From Aspidiotus rigidus (Eukaryota; Arthropoda; Insecta; Hemiptera; Diaspididae): a DNA stretch of 64,000 nt. The first letter of the stretch is position 1. Each line of letters starts with the position of its first letter. Below, in pieces: positions 60,515 through 64,000 of the stretch. The notes under the pieces are model-generated. The model was not told where the DNA came from. It ran no database searches and saw only the letters and a program-made list of their open reading frames with translations. The stretch spans positions 8,099,001 to 8,163,000 of the forward strand of contig JAVHKY010000030.1 in the NCBI GenBank assembly GCA_035079385.1, in the 5' to 3' direction. The translations under genes were made by a program, and so were the position numbers.

Positions 60515-60602
60515 TACCTCCCCTCGTCCAACTCAGATCCGTGAGTTTTTTCCAAGTCTTCCTCTGGTCATATATAGGTAGCTTGTAAGCCAAAATCTTA
60601 AC

Positions 60603-60837
60603 AGGAAACCTGTTTTATCAGGGCATTTTTGGAAAGAATATCCACCGTCTGGCCAACCGACAAAGCTCGGAGGTTGGTGCATATAGTCTGAAAGATAGTC
60701 CCTTCAAGTATCTAGATATGCAATGCTTCATTCTCCAATTTGCTTAGCCCCTTCAATGAGCCAGATATACTGGTACAACGCTTCAAACACCATAAGACTC
60801 AGAACGCCTTTCTAAAGTGCCCCATAAAACAGGTTCC
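60603..60837. mobile_element. Satellite-bearing element, third copy
   Basis: Starts AGGAAACCTGTTTTATCAGG and ends CCATAAAACAGGTTCCC. It shares ATATCCACCGTC, AAGTATCTAGATATGCAATG and CAATGAGCCA with the preceding copy in the same order. It is shorter because most tandem units are missing. Confidence 0.7.
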
Positions 60838-61374
60838 CTCAAGTTCCCTTCAAGCCGTATCATATATAGCTTTCTAAAGCCCCCTCTTATCATATATAGC
60901 TCCAAAGTCCGGGTCTGTGACGTCACAATTTGATGTCTGTGACGTCACAATTTGATGAAGTCATAGATCAGCCTTGTGACGTCACAATCTGATGACGTCA
61001 TAGGTCAGTTTTTTCAAATCTCCCTCCTATTATATATAGCTCCAAAGTCCGGGCCTGTAACGTCAGAATTTAATGACGTCATAGGTCAGCCTTGTGTATA
61101 ACTTCGAAAATAATTGAAATACGACTGGTACGTCAACATTTTTCAGATTCCACGTGCCCTATAAAACAGGTTCCATGCCACCTCTCATTTAACTCGTCAA
61201 TTAACCCGTGAGTTTTTCCAAGTCTCGCGTTTTTCTGAACAGCGCCTAGGCTCCTTCTCTCAAATCCCCTCCTCCCACCCCGTATAGAACAGGTTTCTAG
61301 CAAAATACGAGTATGTAAGCTTTCAATGATGATTTGTCTGTTTTATTACTATTTATTTATTTATATATTTTCAG
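60838..61374. repeat. Satellite-family units rich in TGACGTCA
   Basis: Five TGACGTCA octamers lie at 60918, 60940, 60977, 60993 and 61074, between AGCTCCAAAGTCCGGG..CTGT repeats at about 60900 and 61040. Family ends ATAAAACAGGTTCC occur near 61163 and AGAACAGGTTTC near 61285, very close to the first carbonic anhydrase exon. Confidence 0.7.
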
Positions 61375-63306
61375 GATTTATGGGACTCGCCTGCTCTCCA
61401 AGCATTTTACATTCAGAACACGATGGCTTCGGATATGATGAAGGAGATCCATTAGGTAACTTTGTGATGCTATTGTTCCTGCATTTCTCTTAACATCGAT
61501 TATACATATTCACGAAAAATAATACGCAAAAAAAAGTATTCTGAGCTATTTATAGTTGACAATCAATATTATCTGTTTTTGCTAGTTTGCATGCGATTGG
61601 ACAGACCAAATGTTACTGTTAACATTGAATCGTTTTCTTGAAAATTCTATCTTGAGTTTTTGTGACACTAGTTTTTATTTCTATACCGATCTTGTTATCA
61701 TTTTTTTCTCAGTGCAATCGAAATAATTATTTTAATAGAGAACGTGATTATGTATTTCAAAGAATAAGTCCACCGACCTTTCCCCTCTTTTTCTCCTCTC
61801 CCCGTAAATATCATATAAGTATTGATTTTTCAGGACCTGACCATTGGCCAGAGAAGTACAAAAAGTGCGCCGGGAAATATCAGTCACCTATAGATATTGA
61901 GGAGAGTTTGGTAACCCGAGTTTCTTTGCCACCTCTGACGTTGACTGGTTTCAACAATGCCATAGAATCAGCTAAAATCACAAATAACGGACATACAGGT
62001 AAGTAATCTTCATATTTTATAAACGTCCCTAAATATTTTATTTTAACGTTTCGCTATAATTATTATCCAATCTTTGCTGCTAATCACAAAGATCAGCTTG
62101 TTTGCTTTACTTTCCCCGCCAAAAATTCGACAATTGCGCTCTCAAACCCCCGTAAAATTATTTCATGATCTTTTATGGTGTTAGTAATCTTCAGAGCTAT
62201 GGCCAATTTATTTATGATTTGTGAAAGTAATTATACCTGCGACAAACTGAGAAGAAACTTTTTTATTTGAAAACTAGCAATTAACTCTCACGTGATCCTC
62301 CACCATTACGTTTACCACATACTTTTTGAAATTAATGTACACTACATGTTGTGGTCGTCTCTATTTAGTTTTACTTTCAAAAATACAATTTTCTTGAGCA
62401 AAAGTGAACTGAATGTAAATACGTGCCACCATTTAAAATCTTTTAAAACATTTTGTTCACCATCGTAGTTAGGCCACTGATTTGATACCTACATACTCAG
62501 AAAAAATACGAAGAAAAGATATTAGGAAGGCTGAAAATGGTATTATTACGAGAAATGTTGGTCAAAAAATTCTAGGCAAATCTCAGTATTCACGTTTCAG
62601 GAAGATTCTTCCATTTTGATAACATTCAAAAAAATTTAATAAAAACAGCCTGAGTTATGAATTTTTATTAAAATTTTTTTTTTTTCTGCTGCGTTTCAAG
62701 ATAAGAGAGGGATAAAAATTCGAATGTCCGCGGTTAGATATGAAATTTGGCTCAGGGTTCAACTAACATGCTCCAACACGAACGGTGTTCTTCAATCTTC
62801 CTACGAATAAGTTAATTGCACATTTATTTCTGTGTACGTAACCAAAGTACAAAGTTTTTAAAGTGAAAGGGAGGGGAGTATGAACATGAGTTGTAAATTT
62901 GTACCGAAAGTACACACAAAAGTGAAAACAAAAATATAAATTGTATCTTATCTTTCTAACGCTATCTACAATATAACACTTCATAAGTATTACTAATACA
63001 CTAGCTGCAAAAATAAAAAATTAGATAACTGTTCTATTTCTAATTATTATTATCATTTTTTCTTTATAGACACCATTACACATACATAGAAATAGTTTAT
63101 CTGTAGAATTTTGAAACTCATTGGTACCTGTAATCTAAATTTATATTTTTATGCTTTGTTCAAGTGATGTTCACGGCCAATTTTAGCAAGCCAGTCACAC
63201 TTTCTGGAGGGCCTCTAACAGTTCCTTCCTATAAATTTGCACAGTTCCACTTTCATTGGGGTATGAACGATTCTCTCGGAAGCGAAGATCTGATAAACAA
63301 TCACAG
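61375..63306 (+). CDS. Alpha-carbonic anhydrase, partial (5' exons)
   Basis: Three exons join in frame: 61375-61455, 61834-61998 and 63165-63306 (phases 1,1,2). They encode FGYDEGDPLGPDHWPEKYKK, then GKYQSPIDIEES, ITNNGHT (the His of the proton shuttle, His64 in human CA2 numbering) and KFAQFHFHWG with two of the three zinc His. The enzyme interconverts CO2 and bicarbonate. The third zinc His (ELHLVHW block) should be in the next exon, beyond or near the window edge. HSEHDGFGY is preceded by a hydrophobic stub, so a signal-peptide exon probably lies upstream. The usual GSEH after FHFHWG reads GSED here. Catalytic competence cannot be judged without the missing exons. Confidence 0.88.
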
Positions 63307-64000
63307 GTAAATTTGTAAATTTCAACTAGGTGAGGCCTGATTTTATATGGATGTATATCAAACGGAATAATTTCCAGTGTACGTCTCAAATACGAAGATC
63401 TCAGCTAAAATAACTGAGTTTTCACCGGCGAGGGCTCTAAAAAGGTTTATTGCGAATAATTTCGAAGTTTTAAGCTTTGAATCTTGGCGAAGAAGACCAC
63501 CGATTTATAACGTTCCCATCTTCAAATTTACTCTACGTCATCTTTTGCTTTCTAAAGACTATAACGGGGACCAAATGTTACAATATTTTTAAAATGAAGC
63601 ATACGTATGTATCCTTACCTTTTGTAGGGCTAAACTTGATTTTTTGTGCGTAATAATTTTCGAAAGAAGGAAGTTTTTGATTGATATCGTGAATCATTCT
63701 AATGAGAAAAAATGGTAAAGCAATGAAAATAAGGCAATTTACGGACCTACAAATAGTAACAAACTTTCATTAATTTTGAGGCCTACAATGAATCGATCGA
63801 TTCGATTTAATCTATCATCCTCGGTTATTATGTGACGTATATTATTAATTTTTGAGTTTTTTCTATTCTTTTTATCGTCACTGTGCTTACGAGTATCATT
63901 TTAATTTTTAAACTCGTCGCAAGCGAGAGTGAGGGAAAGAACACGAAACGCATTTCTTATTCAGCGCATTATTGAAACGTAAGAAATCAAATATTATCGA
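63307..64000. other. Carbonic anhydrase intron running off the window
   Basis: Begins with the GTAAAT donor after the third exon. A possible acceptor near 63375 leads within ten codons to a stop, so the genuine next exon is probably outside the window. Confidence 0.5.

Noticed and set aside
63377..63592. Open frame just after the last carbonic anhydrase exon
   Set aside because: It lacks the expected ELHLVH-type zinc block and does not continue the exon phase beyond ten codons.

Overview
This window is nuclear DNA of an insect. Its genes are split by short introns with GT-AG borders and A+T-rich spacers. One gene family (takeout/JHBP) is insect-typical, and a piece of A+T-rich mitochondrial DNA reads only with the invertebrate mitochondrial code. 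The abundance of short TAGGTA-type motifs suggests a hemipteran such as a mealybug or aphid relative, but that is an impression and not proof.

The left third (1-24.5 kb) holds the genes. After a decayed hAT transposon (366-1896) come a takeout/JHBP-like gene on + (2514-6623), a complete 15-exon HELQ DNA helicase gene on - (7444-11852), the mitochondrial import subunit TIM21 on - (13200-14060), a second takeout/JHBP-like gene on - (15037-17472), and a four-exon gene for an acidic, serine-rich, probably disordered protein with a SUMO-interaction-like motif on + (22611-24459). I assembled exons by hand so that every junction uses GT-AG and keeps the reading frame. The two JHBP-like genes have the same intron phases (1,2,2,0), so they are paralogues in opposite orientation with HELQ and TIM21 between them.

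The middle and right (24.5-61.3 kb) are almost gene-free and full of mobile and repetitive DNA: a tRNA-derived SINE, a nuclear mitochondrial insert with the end of nad1, a decayed virus- or transposon-like segment with convergent reading frames and a zinc-finger-like tail, a 5'-truncated LINE with RNase H, a decayed Penelope-like element with a GIY-YIG nuclease, a probable solo LTR, several TA-flanked MITEs, and one dominant family of about 42-45 bp tandem units. Some copies of that family are bounded by inverted GGGAACCTGTTTTAT ends, and the best array shows a three-unit higher-order rhythm. The palindrome TGACGTCA occurs at least 12 times, nearly always inside this repeat landscape.

The right edge (61375-63306) carries the first part of a secreted-type alpha-carbonic anhydrase gene on + that runs out of the window. 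I did not find a new multi-gene system; the most notable items are the higher-order satellite family, the Penelope-like element, the convergent virus-like segment and the SIM-containing gene.
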